A DNA stretch of 64,000 bases from Diabrotica undecimpunctata (Eukaryota; Arthropoda; Insecta; Coleoptera; Chrysomelidae). Made by a program: the position numbers and the translations under genes. Below are positions 1 to 11,422 of the stretch, in pieces; position 1 is the stretch's first letter; each line of letters starts with the position of its first letter. The notes beneath the pieces are model-generated. The model saw only the letters and a list, made by a program, of their open reading frames with translations. It did no database searches and was not told where the DNA came from. The stretch covers positions 87,287,217-87,351,216 of the forward strand of contig NC_092804.1 in assembly GCF_040954645.1 (NCBI RefSeq). Direction: 5' to 3'.

Positions 1-650
1 CAATTTCATATAACTGCCAGAAAATTTAACATGTTAATTTCCCCAAAAGAGACAAAATTCATGGTTACAACAGCAAATTTACTAAGATGTTAATTGGAGC
101 TGAAAGGTCAGATAATAGAAAAAGTGATGGAGTTTAAATATCTAGCCATCACATTATCTAGCTACGGAAAGCTCGAAACTGAAGTGGAAGATCCAGTGAA
201 TAGAGCAAACAGAGCCGCAGGCTGCCTAAATGAAACATTATGAAGAAATAAAAATATCGGAAAAGAAACGAAAGGCAGAATTTACAAAACAGTCATCAGA
301 CCAATAATGACACACGCGGCAGAGACAAGACCTGATACAGAGAGGACAAAAAGGATGTGAAACAGCAGAGATGAAAACACTTAGAAAAATTGATGGTAAG
401 ACACTATGGGACAGAGCTAGAAGTTTAGATATACGAAGTAGATGCAAGGTGAAGAACATCAAGAACTGGTTAAGAAATAGAAGAGTAGAACGGAACGATC
501 ATATAAGCCGAATGACAACAAATAAAACAATAAAGACGGCAAGAGACGGTTAACCCATAGGAAGACGATCAGTAGGAAGACCACGAAAACGATGGAAAGG
601 CAACTTACTGGAAGCACAATGAAAAACAGACAGAGTTATGTCTATATAAA
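1..650 (+). pseudogene. RTE-like LINE, 3' part of reverse transcriptase ORF
   Basis: Reading the + strand with frame changes gives the C-terminal part of a LINE endonuclease-reverse transcriptase: a conserved block around 'SYGKLE..VEDPVNRANRAA', then 'KTVIRPIMTHAAETR', then a segment at 371-553 matching the usual LINE tail ('LRKIDGKTLWDRAR', 'NWLRNRRVERNDHISRM', 'GRPRKRW'). Stops and frameshifts interrupt it, so it is dead. It ends in an A/G-rich tail (about 648-665) with GAAGAAG, like the other copies of this group in the window. The same block recurs on the minus strand at 29235-29450. The upstream part lies outside the window. Assignment to the RTE group rests on recognised protein motifs, not on a phylogeny. 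Confidence 0.7.
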
Positions 651-713
651 AAGAAAAAGAAGAAGATACACAGAATAAACATTAAAATAGCTGCAAGAAA
701 GATGAAATAAATC

Positions 714-806
714 AGTCATATTAATGTAGAACAGCAGAGGACAGAGTGTTTAGAGAAAATAATGAATGTCATATTAATGTAGAATAGCAGAGGACAGAGT
801 ATTTGT
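714..806. repeat. Short direct duplication
   Basis: A segment of about 33 bp (near 716-752), containing 'TCATATTAATGTAGAA' and 'CAGCAGAGGACAGAGT', is repeated at about 770-803 with one or two changes. It lies just beyond the LINE tail and may be a local tandem duplication. Confidence 0.6.
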
Positions 807-810
807 CATA

Positions 811-1599
811 GCTTTGGACAAGTGCCCAATTGAAAAAAGAACACAGGTCGTTCAAAAAAGACGGAACTCTAGAAAGAAAACAGAATAGATTTAAAAAAAT
901 AAAAGCATAAACATGTCTTTTCCTACTTTTTTAATATTGAAGATACGTAAATAGAACATTGAATTAAAATGTAAACTTTGATATCTGTGATAAACCCATC
1001 ACCTGAACAGTGGCGCCGATGTATGTAGTTGAAATTATTTACACTTATTTTAATTGTATATTTTTTTATTATCTATATATGAGTTGCGACCGATATTACA
1101 AACTTATTTATTTTCCACAAAGAGGCTCTTTAGAACCTAAAATTATTACTATACAAATCTGATTCGACATATCGTTAAAAAGTAATACACGGCATGAAAA
1201 ATTTAAATTTTTAATAAAAAGATTACGCATTACTTATGGGGTTTAAAGAACGAGCCTTTAGGAAGATTGGAGTACTAATAAGACCACCGCAATCGGTTAT
1301 ACCCCGGGTAATGATTAATTAATTAATCGGCTAATTCTTCAGTCACCCCTTTAATATGATTTTGTCAAATTGGTCCTTTTTAGGACCAACTATCCTAATA
1401 ACCTATGTCTATAACTGTTAAGGGCATATCTAAAAATCAAGGAACTTTACTTCACTTAAATTTATCAGACATATGAGTTAACACGAATCTGACTAATTTC
1501 TAGTACAGGAAACACATATAGGGACTAACCTAGGGTATTTGGTATATAGCTGATCGCTGAAAACCACATTATAGATATAGACATACTATTTCTGTCGGA
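811..1599. other. Gene-free AT-rich stretch
   Basis: No credible ORF, RNA gene or structured repeat is seen. The ORF on the minus strand over 1569-1778 has no recognisable motif. Confidence 0.5.
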
Positions 1600-2150
1600 A
1601 AGTAAGAAAGGACAAAACCAGTCAGCTGAGAGAACCTTTTAACGATGTGGAGCTTGGATCCACCATCTACATATTTAATGAAAACTAACACAACTGCCGA
1701 CCTTGAGGATCTGAGCACAAAGCTTATTACGAAATCTGGACCAAAAACACTACAATGACTTATCCAGATGATGAACAACTGTATTCAAATTAGGAGATAC
1801 CCAAAGTATAGAGACAAGCCAAAGTTGTTACCTTGCTTAAGCCTGGCAAACACTCCAACGACCACAAAAACTATCGGCTAATATCTTTATTTTGTCAGCT
1901 ATTCAAAATACTTTTGCACAATATCGTTAATATGATATCACCGATATTCGAAGAAAAACTTAAATTAAAAGACAAAAGTGGCTGTAGACAGGGAAGATCA
2001 CGTACATCACAAATACTAAATCAAAGACGGGTACGAAAAATATCGGGTATCAGGGGTGGTATTTTTCAATCTAAATGCCGCACACTGTATAACATTTACA
2101 CAAACGAACGATCCATACCGGTAGATACTAGAACTTCTATTATATAGACG
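1600..2150 (+). pseudogene. LINE reverse-transcriptase fragment
   Basis: The translation at 1833-2030 reads 'LKPGKHSNDHKNYRLISLF' followed by a degraded 'SGCRQGRSRTSQ' block. These are the start of the fingers domain (usual form KPGK.P....YRPISLL) and the 'GFR..RST..Q' motif of LINE reverse transcriptases. The catalytic YxDD region is missing and the frame breaks on both sides. About 550 bp survive. It is probably Jockey/RTE-like, but the fragment is too short to place. Confidence 0.6.
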
Positions 2151-3387
2151 ATACACCTATTATTACACAATGAAAATAAACTATGAATCAATTTTCAGCC
2201 AAAATCCCTGAAAAACTCGTGTGTGCTCCTTTAATCTCCCTAACATAGACGCTTTCACAAAACTTAACATCCAATAATGTCATGAAATTGTTGAACGTAG
2301 ACTTCCTATAAATTCCTTGAAAATAATTTGTATCGCACGGGGTCAGTCACAGATCATTGTTTAAAACTAAAAGGTAAATTGAGGACCAGAAATAATATTT
2401 TTCGCATGCTTGTCAGCTAAAATTGAGGTGCACGTCCTTCCGCCCTTAAAACATAGACGCTTGCACTATATGCATCTGCTGCCGAATATACCTTGTTAGA
2501 CAAATTCTTTCTTTTTGTGCACACTACTACCCATTTTAACACAAAAATATCTATTGTAGCTCTTAACCATATTTATTTTGAGATAACCTTTTATGGAGAT
2601 ATCATATATAGTACACAAATAAGACCAGAACTAAAATAATAAAAAAGCTTTATACAGGATATCGCAGAAGATTGGTTGAAATAAAAGTAGTTTTTATTAA
2701 TCGGATGCTTACATAAAACGTACAAAGACATACTCACGTAAACAAAATATATTACGAAATTTCTGTAATTAAAAAAAACATCGAGTTCGGCATTTAACTA
2801 ATAAAATTATATTAAATAAAAAAACAACATTTTTAAAAATGCAGAAAAAATAAAATTTCCTATGCAAGCGAACATTCCATTAAATAATAAGCCCAAATCC
2901 TTTTGTATCTACATACCTGTTTGTAAAGAACCAGTTACCTCTTAGTACGTAGTTATACCAGGTAATAAGATATCCTCTGTTACTCAGTGTAATGCGTATT
3001 AGATTACACTGTCTACGAAAAGTAGATAAAAATAAGGAGCTCATATGAACCGCTCGGGATATATGTTGAAAATATACGGTATAATCGCACAGTTGCCAAA
3101 CTCTCAGAGCTTACTTAAACCGATAAACCTATGGTTCAATTATACATTGAAGAAGATCTCAACGACCCCTATAATATATACACGTGAACTAAGCGATATA
3201 CATTTATGATACAGGGGTATTTACGGGCTCCAAAAAATTTTTATAAATTATTAAACTCTACATGTTGATGAATCGACAGAACCAATATTATGGAATGGTC
3301 AAGTGAGCTCCGTATATCGGTACCCACTTGACCACGGAGCTCGACTGAACCTGAATTTTAACATGGGCGAAGTCCACTTTATGCCGT

Positions 3388-3389
<2 letters not shown>
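2151..3389. other. Gene-free AT-rich stretch
   Basis: No coding signal is seen. Two weakly similar segments near 2215-2255 and 2425-2465 share 'AACATAGACGCTT'. At about 3299-3345 short complementary arms (GTCAAGTG/CACTTGAC and AGCTCCGT/ACGGAGCT) interleave rather than nest, so no simple hairpin is implied. Confidence 0.4.

Positions 3390-3480
<91 letters not shown>
3390..3480. repeat. (TA)n microsatellite
   Basis: An uninterrupted AT dinucleotide run of about 90 bp. It marks the left edge of a series of elements that sit between TA tracts. Confidence 0.98.
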
Positions 3481-3485
<5 letters not shown>

Positions 3486-4930
3486 ATGCTATTTAAATTG
3501 TATTATATTGCTTACTTAGGAAAAATCCTGTCTATATTTATTAAATGATCTAATCTCCAATTAATCACAATAAATCAGCATTAATTAATTACAATCTCAG
3601 GCTATTTAAATTGTACTATTTACCTTTGATCGTGGATTCAAAATATTTTCCAATTGGCTTCCTAATCGGGATAGGTAATATGACCTGAATAAAATACATA
3701 GAATTTCAACTGAACTATATGTGAGATGTCCTTTATTTTAATGAAATTTTATATAACAATCAATCCTGTAATATTTGCAATATACTAACTTTAAATATAT
3801 GAGAAGTTGTTTTCTATCATGGACCCAAATGTTATTTTACATTGATTTTTAATATGTGTTATAACTAAGCTCTTTTTATAATTCTTTTTTTTTTAAGTGA
3901 TCGCAAAATTAACTGTCTCTATTATTTATTCAATTTATTTAATTAATAAATGAAAATCACACTCCGGCTCTAATGAAAATTGACTGACCTTTCCTTCTCT
4001 GCCGTTGCAATTCTATGGCCACGCCACAACAAAAAATCCTTTCTCTGCTTCTGCTCCTATTGTGGTCCAGATGACGTACACCTTTCTCCTATCTGTCACT
4101 GTATCTGCAACCCAACAACTCGTGTTAGTCTAGGCAGCCTCCCTTTGAGCCAATCTCCGCGCCTGTTTACAACTCCAAATGTTTCCGGCTTCGTCTGCTA
4201 TTAAAATTCTTATACCCTTTGGTTTTCTATCTCTCTGTACCCCGTTCCTCACACTGGTCAGCTTTTACACAGCAAATAAACACACCCGGTAAATTACGTC
4301 TTCGGGACTTCAAACAAACACAAATCACCAAGCTCCTTCCTTCTTGGACGACGAAAACTGACTAACTAACCTTTTTTTCTCTCTCCTATCTCATAGCCAA
4401 AACCAACCTCCTTGCATTCAAAAATTGACCAATAAAAATCATCCACCTCTGTGACGTATATCGTTACCAACCAACTCTCTCTATAAAACGTCATTCGGGT
4501 AATTCCAGAAAACAACCTTCTTTAATTATTCTAACTAAATCTATCTGCTTTACAAATATTTCTTACTAATAGCTACAAACGATACCTGTTTCTCAATTCA
4601 ATGTCTTTTGTTAATAAACTTTTACCGATATAATCTTTCGGGGAGAAAAACCACCGCAAATCCCGGTCTATTGTTTACACTTTCTATATACACTTTTATT
4701 CCGGGTAAATCCATTCCACAATAACCGACTTATTTAAATTTCTTATCGATAATATTTGAAAGTCTTGTCTCTGAGGCCTAATGAACAATTCTTCGAACAA
4801 CTTAAAATACATATTTTGTCTTATACAGGATGTTTGAAAATTTATATGCCCGTGTATATGTAATTTTAATTTTTATTTAAGTAATAAAATTTGTATATCG
4901 GTTTTTTATTGCTTATGGACATTCAAAAGT

Positions 4931-4936
<6 letters not shown>
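3481..4936 (+). mobile_element. Candidate solo LTR between (TA)n tracts
   Basis: A block of about 1.45 kb begins TTGTTATG at the end of one (TA)n tract and ends ACAACA at the start of the next. It therefore has the TG...CA ends of an LTR with a target (TA) on both sides. Inside there is a TATA-like box (TATAAAA near 4482) and a poly(A) signal (AATAAA near 4613), spaced as in an LTR U3-R-U5. The opening TTGTTATG equals the opening of the LTRs of the element at 7847-13641, though the bodies are not evidently similar. It has no coding content; the small ORF at 3980-4204 has no motif. Identification as a solo LTR is an inference from structure. Confidence 0.5.

Positions 4937-4976
<40 letters not shown>
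4937..4976. repeat. (TA)n microsatellite
   Basis: An AT dinucleotide run of about 40 bp separating two solo-LTR candidates. Confidence 0.95.
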
Positions 4977-4978
<2 letters not shown>

Positions 4979-6249
4979 AAATGATATTATTTAAAAAAAT
5001 AATTTATAAGTTACACACTAGATAATATTAGATATTTGGTTATTTTAATAAGTTATATACTAGAGAATTTAATAAAAATTATTTATGTGAGGGCATTTTT
5101 AAGAAATTAGCATATAATAATTGTAAAAAGTTGTATTTTAATGTTGTAAATATATTTAAGTGAGCCATGTGCATAGGCAACCAACTATACAGTAAGTGAC
5201 TGACAGAAATTAAGAATTTTTAGGAATATAAAGTGGGGTTATAATAATAATGTTAGTTTAAAATGTTTAATTTATATATATTTAATGATTTAAATGTTTA
5301 TTCTGATCTAAAAAGCCTAAATGTCAACAAAATTATCAATAGAACATTAACGAATTCTCCAGAATGCAGAATTTGACCATTGTTTACGGTCGAACATTCT
5401 CGAAATAATGGTTATGTCTGTGGAACGAACATATATTTTTTTCGAGAACATCCATATAGAAGTAATAGAACAAATGGAACATGATCTCTTACCAGATGAT
5501 TCTAGAACATCCAAAAAGATATAAATACCCGTGATTTGGATTCAAGATGGCCAGTTTATTATGAAAGTTAGTAGAAGATAGACTCATTAAGTTAGTGAAG
5601 TCAATTGTTCAGAATTTTTAAGATAGTGCAGTCAGAAAAGTTTTAGTAAGAAAGTAGGTCCAGTCCATTCAGTTACAAATAGTCCAATTGTTTAATATAG
5701 TGAGTTAAATGAAGATTAAAAATTATGCATATATTTTAATGCACATTTATAATTATACACAAATAATTATTGAAGATTAAAAAAGTAGATTAGAAGAATA
5801 TTGGATGGATATTGGAAGAAATTAAATTATATTATGATTGGAGATTAGTATAAATCAACTTATAATAATTGGATATTGATATATTGAAAAGAAGAATAAA
5901 TATAAATGCTGTTTGCTGGTTTGCTTGGTGGTTTATAAATGCTGGTGAAGAAAAATATATCTTAAATTGGTAGAAGCTGATAATTGGAAAAAGTAATTTC
6001 ACAAAAACAAGGACAACCGAAGTACGAAGACATTCAGTGGTGATAAGAATCTATATAGTGGAAAACAGTTCATTTAGGCATTCAGTGAAAGAAAGGTACA
6101 AAATTTTGTTAATATAATTTAGTTAGTGTCATAACAGTTTCAATTTTGAAGATAGTTTGTTTAAATTTTACATTGTCTATAGAATTTAATTAGTTTTATA
6201 AGAATATCAATTTCAAGATAGTTTATTTTAAATTTACATTGGCTAGGTT

Positions 6250-6309
<60 letters not shown>

Positions 6310-6435
6310 TTCATAATAGTTATAATAAAGATAATTTAAAAAAGTACTTACAAACTAATTCTTTGAGAACCGCGATAAAAACCCTATATTATTAAAAATA
6401 CTCATTGCTCATCATTCAAACAAACAACACATCAT

Positions 6436-6439
<4 letters not shown>
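4977..6439 (+). mobile_element. Second candidate solo LTR between (TA)n tracts
   Basis: This block of about 1.46 kb starts TGAAATGATA directly after a (TA)n run and ends CATCATAACA directly before another. A promoter-like TATAAATA lies near 5520 and AATAAA near 6324, both on the + strand. A further (TA)n run (about 6250-6304) lies inside it. There is no ORF. Size, TG...CA ends and promoter/poly(A) order suit an LTR of a Ty3/gypsy-like element left after LTR-LTR recombination, but no internal region or protein is present to confirm this. Confidence 0.45.
6250..6304. repeat. (TA)n microsatellite
   Basis: A perfect TA run inside the second solo-LTR candidate. Confidence 0.95.

Positions 6440-6486
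<47 letters not shown>
6440..6486. repeat. (TA)n microsatellite
   Basis: A TA run immediately upstream of the truncated Penelope-like ORF. Confidence 0.95.
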
Positions 6487-6488
<2 letters not shown>

Positions 6489-7712
6489 TGCCCTAAAAAT
6501 CATCTAGGTGCCCTAAGCTCTACGGTTTACCAAAAGTTCATAAAGTTGGGATGCCACTACGACCAATAGTTAGTTCAATCGGATCACCCACACAGCCGCT
6601 CGCAAAGTTCTTAGCCAATCAGTTACAACCGTACGCAGAGGAAGCGGATTCTTACGTCAAGAACGCAGGCCACTTCATCGAGCGTATAAAGGACGTGACT
6701 CTTGACCCGGGACATTTGCTAGTGAGTTTTGACGTGGTGTCACTTTTTACTAACGTCCCAGTAGAAGAATCGTTAGAGATTATAGGAAAAAAATACCCAA
6801 TACCACCGGATACAGTAAACCTAACGAGACACTGCCTGAACAACACATATTTCATATACAAAGACCAAAGGTACAAACAAGTCGAGGGAGCACCCATGGG
6901 TTCACCACTGTCACCGGTGATAGCAAATCTGTTTATGCAAGAAATAGAAATACGAGCAATAACAACGGCAGAGTATAAACCGAAACTATGGTTGAGATAC
7001 GTGGACGACACCTTCATTATCTGGACACATGGGGAAGAAAAACTAAATACATTCCTAAATCACATTAATACCATCCACCCCAAAATTCAGTTTACTATGG
7101 AACTAGAGAAATACCAACAGCTACCGTTTTTGGATGTTTTAATAATAAAGAAAACAGATGGAACTTTAGGATACACGGTATACAGAAAACCAACACACAC
7201 CGACAGATATCTACACGCTGACTCACACCACCATCCTGCACAACTGCAGTCAGTCATCAAAACCCTGACTGTAAGATCAGAAAGATTAACAGATGAAGAA
7301 CACAGGAACAAAGAAATGAAAACGGTCAAAACAGCATTAAGAAAAAATGGCTTCACCACGTACACAATTGAAAAGGCACAAAAATCACAAGGAGGAAAAA
7401 GCAAAGAATCAACAGAAGAAAAAGAAAAACCTATTGCTAAGACGATTTTACCGTACGTGAAGGGCACTACGGAAAAAATCAGTAGAGTCCTAAGAAAACA
7501 TAAAATAGAGACAATATTCAACACGGATAAGAAAATTTCTAATATGCTTAACTCCGCAAAAACCAAAGTCCCACTAGAAAACCAAGGAGTGTATAAGATT
7601 CCCTGTGGGGACTGCGACAAATCCTACATCGGACAGACTAATCGAAGAATTCAAGTAAGACGAGAAGAACATCGAAACGCTATTGCAAAGCAAGAAAAGA
7701 CATCTTCCCTTG

Positions 7713-7718
<6 letters not shown>
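6489..7718 (+). pseudogene. Penelope-like element (PLE) reverse transcriptase plus GIY-YIG endonuclease, truncated at both ends
   Basis: The frame is open from about 6505 ('KLYGLPKVHK'), upstream of the first ATG at 6551, so the 5' end is truncated at the TA tract. Visible RT motifs are 'PLRPIVSSIGSPT', 'SFDVVSLFTNVP', 'GAPMGSPLSPVIANLF' and the catalytic 'RYVDD' near 6995-7009. They are followed by 'LPFLDVLI' and the PLE-type 'YRKPTHTDRYLH...SHHP' segment. The C-terminus carries a GIY-YIG nuclease ('[16 protein letters not shown]' then 'R..EH', about 7588-7672). It is cut off near 7718 by (TA)n, after which the frame only encodes a meaningless Tyr-Ile run. No internal stop exists between 6505 and 7718, so truncation is the main damage. 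PLEs insert themselves using this RT and nuclease. The hammerhead repeat at 13680 may be its terminal repeat, separated from it by a later LTR-element insertion. Confidence 0.88.
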
Positions 7719-7775
<57 letters not shown>

Positions 7776-7779
7776 TCAT

Positions 7780-7846
<67 letters not shown>
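7718..7846. repeat. Compound (TA)n tract
   Basis: Two long TA runs separated by a short interruption (about 7766-7785). The 3' run is the insertion point of the LTR retrotransposon beginning at 7847. Confidence 0.95.
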
Positions 7847-7850
<4 letters not shown>

Positions 7851-9259
7851 ATGATATGTAAAATCGAGAAAAATATTGGTTTGTTTAAAAATATTTCAAA
7901 GTTCAAAAACATTAAAATAATTCAGATAAGTAGGATAATATCCAACAAACATTTCGGAGAAGGAAAGTTATTAAATCCTTGGATTTCCTGTACTAAATAA
8001 AGTGTAAGCTTTGCATTTATTTCTTTGTTATACTTGAGTGACCCGCATAAGTTTAAGTGAAAGCCACAGACAATTGAACGGGGTTTTTCAAAATACATTA
8101 GTGCAGTGATTAAAGACAATAGAAGGGATTATAGAAAGTGGTTTTTGTTAGTTTTTAAGAATTATAGAAAAATATTATTTGTAAATAAGTTTTAGGAAAT
8201 TTATAAGTATAGGTAAAAATTTGTTTGTTATCGAAATGAAGAAATGGGGGAATTGTGACGAGTTGTGATTGGCGGAGATTGAAAAAGGTGGGATAAGTGT
8301 GTGGGAGAAAGTTTAGCGAGATTGAGGAGAGAGAAAAGATATAGTTAGTTGGTTTCCAAGTCTGTAAGAGGAACGGTGATTGTTCTCTGGCGGTTCCTGA
8401 AATGTAGCAAGCAGTAGTGTTGAATGTTAGTGAGTTTTTGTGGAGTTAGTGTATCTGACAGAAGCTGAAGCAGCAAAATATTGTAAGTCATATTTCTCTA
8501 CTTATATCCCAAGAGTCACTGTTCAGGCCAACGAGAGATTCAGTTTATCGTAAAGAGAAGATATTCCAAGAGTCATTTTTCACTCGGGCCAACGAGAGAT
8601 TCAGTTTATCGAGAGGAGAAAGGCTATCATAATTTGAATGATTTGTGCTTTTGAAGGAGATCATTAAGGACGATATACTTGCAACAATCTGTGTAAGATT
8701 GCTGATTACATAGGGAGCGGTTGAGAGGAGATAATACAGTCTACAAGGAACAAGGATTTGGACCACTCATCATCAGAGAGAGATATTTTTGTTTTCTGCA
8801 TTTTTTTTCTTTTATTGATAACACAATTTTTACTCGTAATTTAGAAAGGATATAAATATTTTGATTAGGAGAGTTAGAATAGTTTGGGATTTTGAGTTTT
8901 CAATTAATATTGTTTGTACCATAAATTTTGATTGTTCACGTACGGAGAACAAAATTTTGAGAATCCTTATATGAGATTTGTTTATTGAAAACTTTTGAGT
9001 GTGAATTATTTCATTATTTTTATTTCAATATATAGTGTTAGATCATATGTGTTTTTTTTTTTTTATTATTCCGGTATTCTCTGGACCTTACCTTTCACAT
9101 GTAATAGCATAGATATTGAAGCACGAATTTAACCCTGAGATAAAAGAATAAAAAATTGTGATAGAGTCATAATCATATCATTTAAATAATTTTAATTAAT
9201 CAAAAAAATTAATTAGCTAATTATTGCTTGGCGCACCAAGACTTTAAATATCACAATAA
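7847..9259 (+). repeat. 5' LTR
   Basis: It begins TGTTATGATATG and matches 12228-13641 nearly base for base. A pair of internal repeats ('CAACGAGAGATTCAGTTTATCG' is present twice, near 8529 and 8589) lies within it. The last shared bases are TCACAATAA; if the strict TG...CA rule holds the LTR ends at 9255 instead. Confidence 0.93.
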
Positions 9260-9260
9260 C

Positions 9261-9283
9261 TGGCTTCCAAAACGTGGGGCTTG
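9261..9283 (+). promoter_or_regulatory. Putative primer-binding site
   Basis: It starts TGG (complement of the tRNA CCA end) one base after the LTR and includes ACGTGGGGCTTG. This resembles the tRNA-Lys type PBS common in insect gypsy elements, but with changes in the acceptor-stem part. The tRNA assignment is tentative. Confidence 0.45.
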
Positions 9284-9664
9284 AAAATATCGCAGCTTTA
9301 CATTTGAAGGAAGGGAAAGAGATCTGGAATAAGTACAGGTGATCCAGAGATAAAAACATATAACATTGAGGGAATTTGAATTTGAAAGTATTTTGACAAT
9401 TTTTCCAGGGAATATAAATTTGATTTATTGATTGATCGTAGTTAGTGGATATTTACTGCTATTGAATTATTTGATTTTATTTTCTTTACCAATCGTACAT
9501 TTGATATTTATTTTGAATTATTTGAATTTTACTGATTGCATATTTGATATTTGTCGTGAAAATTTAATACATTTGGGGAGAAATATTGTCGTGTTCTGAA
9601 ACATATAGAGTGTTGTAAAATTTCACATTTGGCGGGGACAAAAACAATAACAAAAAGGAACAAC

Positions 9665-11422
9665 ATGTCTGTCACAAGGAGACAAAGTAAAATGCAGGAA
9701 AGGAAGGAGGATAACAGAGAAGATGAAACAATTTTGGAAGAAGTATCGGATAATGAAGGAAATGTGACAATAGTTGAGGAGAGAAAAGAACTATCAGGAA
9801 TAGATAAAATATTACAACTAATGCAACTCCAGTCACAAAAAATTGATGAAACAAAACAAACAATAGAGAAAAACCAAAATGAAACATCAAAGAAAATGGA
9901 TAAAATGGAAGAAAACCAACGGGAAACAAAACAAACAATGAGCAATATAGAGCAGCGTCTGGAAAACTATGAACAGGAAATTAGAGGATGTGTTGAGGGG
10001 ATAAAGAAAGAACTGATACAACAAATAGAAGAGATTAATGAAATTAAAAATGATATGAAAGAACAAGAAATGAGAATTAAAGATAATTTGGAGGAATTAG
10101 AAAGCAAACTTGAAAATGTAATGAAAGATAGTAAGACGGTCCAGAAAAAGGAATTAGAACAGTTAGAAGAAAAATTTGAAATGGCGCTACAAGAAGACAG
10201 GAAGGAAGTAGAAAGAAGATTAAAGCAAAATGAAAAACAAATGGGAGAAATTGAACTAAGAGGGGTAGAGAGAAAAGAAGTTATCATCCATGGAACAAGC
10301 GAGGCGAAAATACAATTTGGTGGGGATATTCGGAAAACACACCCAGTACCGTTTGTGAAAAATTTGAAAACCAAATTACAACATATTAGATATTTTGCCG
10401 ATTGCAAAGAAACAATTAGAAACCATTTGAAAGAAGGAGCAGCGTTATGGTATGAAAGCAAGGAAGATGACTTTGAAAATTGGACAGATTTTGAAAATAA
10501 ATTTCTCAACTATTTCTGGGGGAAAAATAAACAGAGAGAAATCAACCAAGAGCTACAGAATGGAAAATATCACGAAAAAATGGGAATATCTGAAGAAAGA
10601 TATGCTTTGCAGATATATAACAATTCAAAATATCTAGAATACAAATATTCTACCGAACAGCTGGTAGAAATGATCAGCAGACATTTTGAGGAAACGTTGG
10701 AAGATCACGTGATTTTGAGAAACTATCAAGATATTGATAGTTTGTGCCAATTCCTTCAATTAAAAGAAGCGAAAAGAAAAGAAATGAGAAATAGAAGACA
10801 ACATGACCAATATAATGGACCGGAAAGAAGGTATTCATCAAATTATGACCAGAGAAACCGACATCCCAGATCAACAAACGAATATAGGCCGAGAAATTAC
10901 AATAATTACAATAGACAACAAAATTACGATAACAGGAATGACACACAACAGAGAACATATGAAAATCACAACAGGAATAGAGATGCACAAAATCCTCCGA
11001 ATAGGAATACTAACGAACAAAGGGACGATATAAATAACCAGAGCTTCCAACAACAAAATAGAAGGGAGATGAATCATGTAGCAATAGGAAACGACAGACA
11101 AATTTCTAATTCTAATCTAATATTTTTAGATGCATTTATAAAACATAAAGCGATTAAAATTGTGATTGATTCTGGATCGGAGATATCGCTAATCAATAAA
11201 AAACTAGTAAAAGAATTAAATTTGGACAGATTTGTGTATAAGATTCCTAGGGTTGATTTAGTGGGTGCAAACAATAAAAATTTGACGACAGTAAACGAAG
11301 GCTTGGGAGTACAGATAAGAGTGGGAAACAAATTCCATATTATGAAATGTGTGGTGATTGAAGATTTAAATCATGATATGATAGCGGGAATTGATGAATT
11401 GAGGAAAAAGATATCACCATAA
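9665..11422 (+). CDS. Gag-protease polyprotein of the LTR retrotransposon
   Basis: The frame is open from 9629, but the first ATG is at 9665 and gives about 585 residues. The N-terminal third is charged and heptad-rich (E/K/Q), consistent with a long coiled coil. A gag-like capsid region follows ('FADCKETIRNHLKEGAALWY', 'FENWTDFENKFLNYFWG'). Next is an Asn/Arg/Gln-rich nucleic-acid-binding stretch (about 10770-11060) with no CCHC zinc knuckle. The C-terminus is a retropepsin: the catalytic motif 'IDSGSEISLINK' is near 11167-11200 and the flap/second half ends with 'MIAGIDELRKK'. The normal DTGA/DSGA-type triad is DSG here. A -1 shift at AAAAAG near 11405 would join it to the next frame. Confidence 0.85.
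   Translation: MSVTRRQSKMQERKEDNREDETILEEVSDNEGNVTIVEERKELSGIDKILQLMQLQSQKIDETKQTIEKNQNETSKKMDKMEENQRETKQTMSNIEQRLENYEQEIRGCVEGIKKELIQQIEEINEIKNDMKEQEMRIKDNLEELESKLENVMKDSKTVQKKELEQLEEKFEMALQEDRKEVERRLKQNEKQMGEIELRGVERKEVIIHGTSEAKIQFGGDIRKTHPVPFVKNLKTKLQHIRYFADCKETIRNHLKEGAALWYESKEDDFENWTDFENKFLNYFWGKNKQREINQELQNGKYHEKMGISEERYALQIYNNSKYLEYKYSTEQLVEMISRHFEETLEDHVILRNYQDIDSLCQFLQLKEAKRKEMRNRRQHDQYNGPERRYSSNYDQRNRHPRSTNEYRPRNYNNYNRQQNYDNRNDTQQRTYENHNRNRDAQNPPNRNTNEQRDDINNQSFQQQNRREMNHVAIGNDRQISNSNLIFLDAFIKHKAIKIVIDSGSEISLINKKLVKELNLDRFVYKIPRVDLVGANNKNLTTVNEGLGVQIRVGNKFHIMKCVVIEDLNHDMIAGIDELRKKISP

Noticed and set aside
3980..4204. 74-codon ORF in the first solo-LTR candidate
   Set aside because: No motif, and it lies in the U3-like part upstream of a TATA box.
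7718..7861. Tyr-Ile repeat C-terminus of the PLE ORF, and the mirrored ORFs on the other strand
   Set aside because: Purely the translation of (TA)n; the protein similarity ends at about 7718.
8545..8766. Identical minus-strand ORFs in both LTRs (also 12926-13147)
   Set aside because: Identity is explained by the LTR repeat; no protein features.
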